From positions 1 to 64,000 of the forward strand of contig NZ_SLVF01000011.1 of the NCBI RefSeq assembly GCF_004345365.1: 64,000 bases of DNA, read 5' to 3'. Below, piece after piece: positions 61,529 through 64,000 of the stretch. The position numbers and the translations under genes were made by a program. Each line of letters opens with the position of its first letter. Position 1 is the first letter of the stretch. A model generated the notes under the pieces. The model saw only the letters and a list, made by a program, of their open reading frames with translations, did not search any database and had not been told where the DNA came from. This DNA comes from Kribbella sp. VKM Ac-2568 (GTDB lineage: Bacteria; Actinomycetota; Actinomycetes; Propionibacteriales; Kribbellaceae).

Positions 61529-63550
61529 TCAGAGCGTTGCGGCGAGGCGGGTGCCCTGGTCGATAGCGCGTTTGGCGTCTAGTTCGGCGGCTCGGTCGGC
61601 GCCGCCGATCAGGTGGACGGAGACGCCTGCGGCGCGGAGGTCGTCGACGAGGTCGCGGACGGGTTCTTGGCCGGCGCAGATGACGACGGTGTCGACAGCG
61701 AGGGTGCGGGGCTTCTCGCGCTTCGGACCGAAGGTGAGGTGCAGGCCCTCGTCGTCGATGCGCTCGTAGTTCACCCCGCGCAACTGCTCGACCTGCTTGT
61801 TCTTCAGGGCCGCGCGATGCACCCAGCCGGTGGTCTTGCCGAGACCAGCGCCGATCTTGCCGGGCTTGCGCTGCAGCAGGAAGACCTGACGTGGCGACGG
61901 CTCGGGCCGCGGTTTCGTGAGCGCACCCGCCGCTTGCCGCGGATCCGTGACACCCCACTCCGCCTTCCAGGCCGCCAGGTCGAGGGTCGGCGAGTCAACC
62001 GTGGTCAGGAACTCGCTGACGTCGACCCCGATCCCGCCGGCGCCGACCACCGCCACCCGGGCCCCGACGGGCCGCCCGAAGCGCACGACATCGACGTACG
62101 AGAGGACCTTCTCATGGTCGATGCCGGGGATGGCCGGGATCCGCGGGACCACCCCGGTGGCGAGCACGACCTCGTCGAAACCGCGCAAGTCGTCGACGCT
62201 CGCGCGGCGGCCGAGGTGCACCTTGACGCCGGTGAGCTCGAGCCGGCGACCGTAGTACCGGATGGTCTCGGCGAACTCCTCCTTGCCGGGGATCCGCCGG
62301 GCGATGCCGAACTGCCCGCCGATCTCGTCGTCCGCCTCGAACAGCTCGACCTGGTGCCCCCGCTCGGCCGCGGTGACCGCCGCCGAGAGTCCGGTCGGCC
62401 CGGCGCCCACAACCGCGATCCTGCGCGTACGACGGGTCGGCAGCAGCACGAGCTCCGTCTCCCGGGCGGCCCGGGGATTCACCATGCAGCTGGCCTTGCG
62501 CTTGGCAAACACGTGATCCAGGCACGCCTGGTTGCAGGCGATGCAGACGTTGATCTCGTCGGCCCGGTCGGTGGTTGCCTTGAGCACCCAGTCGGGATCC
62601 GCCAGGAACGGCCGGGCCATGCTGATCAGGTCCGCATCACCCCGGGCCAGCACCTCCTCGCCGACCTGCGGCAGGTTGATCCGGTTCGAGGTGACCACCG
62701 GGATCCGCACCTGCGGACGGAACGCGGCCGTGATCGAGGTGAACGCCGCCCGCGGCACCGACGTGACGATGGTCGGCACCCGGGCCTCGTGCCAGCCGAT
62801 CCCGGTGTTGATGATCGACGCGCCGGCCTGCTCGATCTCCTTGCCCAGCGCAACGACCTCGGCCCAGTCCTGGCCGCCTTCGACCAGGTCCGCCATCGAG
62901 AGCCGGTAGATGATCAGGAAGTCCGGGCCGACGCGTTGCCGGATGCCCCGGACGATCTCGACCGCGAGGCGGCGCCGGTTCTCCGCGCTGCCACCCCAGC
63001 GATCCTTGCGCTTGTTCGTCCGCTCGGCCAGGAACTGGTTGATGAAGTACCCCTCGGACCCCATCACCTCGACGCCGTCGTAGCCGCCCTCGCGAGCCAG
63101 CGCGGCGCACTCGACGTACGCGTCGATCTGGCGGCGGACGCCACGGTCTGACAGCGCGCGTGGCTTGAACGGGTTGATCGGCGCCTTCAGTGCGGACGCC
63201 GAGACGCTGAACGGGTGGTACGCGTACCGCCCGGCGTGCAGGATCTGCAGCGCGATCAAACCGCCTTCCGCGTGCACGGCGTCGGTGACGACCCGGTGCT
63301 TGCGCGCCTGCCGGCGGCTGGTCAGCCGGGAGCCGAAGGGCGTCAGCCAGCCGGTCCGGTTCGGGGCGTAGCCGCCGGTGACGATCAGGCCGACCCCACC
63401 GCGGGCCCGCTCGGCGAAGTACGCGGCGAGCTTCGGCAGGTCCTTCGCCCGGTCCTCGAGCCCGGTGTGCATCGAGCCCATGATCACCCGGTTCCGGAGG
63501 GTGACGTGGCCGAGGTCCAGCGGTGCCAGCAGGTGCGGGTACCCCGTCAT
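61529..63550 (-). CDS. 2,4-dienoyl-CoA reductase-like NADPH flavoprotein (old yellow enzyme/FadH type)
   Basis: The 673-residue protein has an N-terminal OYE-type TIM barrel (1-370), the cluster motif CIACNQACLDHVF...C for 4Fe-4S, then an FAD/NAD(P)-binding half with IAVVGAGPTGLSAAVTAAERG and VAVVGAGGIGVDVSEF. This is the FadH layout. It would reduce enoyl or dienoyl thioesters, or a related unsaturated compound. Its ATG (63550) overlaps the padR stop, so the two are co-expressed. Confidence 0.88.
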   Translation of the reverse strand: MTGYPHLLAPLDLGHVTLRNRVIMGSMHTGLEDRAKDLPKLAAYFAERARGGVGLIVTGGYAPNRTGWLTPFGSRLTSRRQARKHRVVTDAVHAEGGLIALQILHAGRYAYHPFSVSASALKAPINPFKPRALSDRGVRRQIDAYVECAALAREGGYDGVEVMGSEGYFINQFLAERTNKRKDRWGGSAENRRRLAVEIVRGIRQRVGPDFLIIYRLSMADLVEGGQDWAEVVALGKEIEQAGASIINTGIGWHEARVPTIVTSVPRAAFTSITAAFRPQVRIPVVTSNRINLPQVGEEVLARGDADLISMARPFLADPDWVLKATTDRADEINVCIACNQACLDHVFAKRKASCMVNPRAARETELVLLPTRRTRRIAVVGAGPTGLSAAVTAAERGHQVELFEADDEIGGQFGIARRIPGKEEFAETIRYYGRRLELTGVKVHLGRRASVDDLRGFDEVVLATGVVPRIPAIPGIDHEKVLSYVDVVRFGRPVGARVAVVGAGGIGVDVSEFLTTVDSPTLDLAAWKAEWGVTDPRQAAGALTKPRPEPSPRQVFLLQRKPGKIGAGLGKTTGWVHRAALKNKQVEQLRGVNYERIDDEGLHLTFGPKREKPRTLAVDTVVICAGQEPVRDLVDDLRAAGVSVHLIGGADRAAELDAKRAIDQGTRLAATL

Positions 63551-64000
63551 CGGGTGCGCTCCGATCGCGATGCCTTCGAGGAGGGCTTGGTCGATGGGGA
63601 CAGAGCTTGGAGGACCTCGTCGCACCAGGCCACGAAGGACTCCTCCGCGCGGATACCGCCGCGCAGGACGAGGTACTGGTGGAGTTCCCGGCCGGCGAGC
63701 TTGCTCGGCTTGGCGAAGTCGCGGCGCTCTATGCCGCGGTAGACCTCGAGCCGGACCGAGTGCTCGCCGCGGTGCCGCTCCACCTCACGGAGTACGGCGT
63801 CGGTGTCGCCGAGGGAGGCGCCGCGGAGCTTCACGCCCAGGCCGTCGCGGAGCACGGCGGGCTCGACCGGCTCGGCGAGCCAGCGGACCAACTCGTCGCG
63901 GCCGGCGTCGGAGACCTCGTAGACCTTCTTGTCCGGCCTGCCGTCCTGCGCCACCTCGGTGTGGGTGACCCAGCCGGCGTCGTCCATCCGGCGCAGTACC
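63547..64000 (-). CDS. PadR-family regulator, partial (N-terminus beyond the window)
   Basis: The visible part shows the winged-helix wing (GWVTHTEVAQDGRPDKKVYEVSDAG) and a long C-terminal helical domain (VERHRGEHSVRLEVYRGIERR...) of the PadR family. The start lies to the right of base 64000. Its stop overlaps the reductase start as ATGA, so it may regulate that gene. Confidence 0.85.
   Translation of the reverse strand, partial: VLRRMDDAGWVTHTEVAQDGRPDKKVYEVSDAGRDELVRWLAEPVEPAVLRDGLGVKLRGASLGDTDAVLREVERHRGEHSVRLEVYRGIERRDFAKPSKLAGRELHQYLVLRGGIRAEESFVAWCDEVLQALSPSTKPSSKASRSERTR

Overview
The window is high-GC actinobacterial chromosome. Gene order (infC-rpmI-rplT-tsnR, pheS-pheT, argCJBDFR-argH, mpg, tyrS, rrn) follows the actinobacterial core. 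MsiK-type sugar importers lacking their own ATPase, an IdeR/DmdR-type iron box, an ECF41 sigma factor and DUF222-HNH and F420-type genes all fit a soil Propionibacteriales organism. Kribbella is my best guess, from gene order and general resemblance only. No tRNA, CRISPR array, complete insertion sequence or prophage was seen.

Layout. 0-0.4 kb: promoter and leader of an rRNA operon read leftward, with 16S lying outside the window. 0.4-12 kb: tyrS, an App1-type phosphatase, an F420-type oxidoreductase, a DNA-3-methyladenine glycosylase, then the arginine genes in the order argC-J-B-D-F-R and argH, nearly all joined by 4-base start/stop overlaps. 12-19.4 kb: accessory region with an ECF41 sigma factor and its carboxymuconolactone decarboxylase partner, a broken methyltransferase, an acetyltransferase, a DHFR-like reductase and a polyprenyl glycosyltransferase/GT-C pair. 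19.5-29.3 kb: gamma-glutamyltransferase, pheST, a PHP hydrolase, a TrmH-type rRNA methyltransferase, rplT-rpmI-infC, DUF1844 and YggT proteins.

29.5-36.1 kb: a sugar-uptake locus. LacI regulator, binding protein, two permeases and a cytoplasmic clan GH-A glycosidase share a 16-bp operator motif; a truncated GH18 chitinase gene abuts the last permease. 36.1-43.9 kb: a TetR regulator, an FtsX-permease remnant, SseB-like, P-loop kinase, DUF222-HNH, aldose-epimerase-like and PH-domain genes, and hisE-hisG. 43.9-48.6 kb: a metallo-hydrolase, a P1-family peptidase, and a WYL regulator facing two genes built from four copies of one domain. 48.6-53 kb: the riboflavin operon ribD-ribE-ribM-ribBA-ribH under an FMN riboswitch. 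53-57.5 kb: a mycothiol-type DinB protein, an MFS transporter and a ThrE exporter lying between two 25-bp direct repeats, and an HhH-GPD repair protein. 57.5-61.5 kb: an iron-siderophore ABC importer under an IdeR/DmdR-type box. 61.5-64 kb: a 2,4-dienoyl-CoA reductase-like flavoprotein with a PadR regulator that runs off the end.

I saw no clearly unprecedented multi-gene system. The most unusual elements are the LacI circuit with its decayed chitinase, the repeat-flanked transporter block, the quadruplicated domain family beside a WYL regulator, a long in-frame insertion in the DNA glycosylase, and an apparently over-represented GCAGTAC/GTACTGC word across the window.
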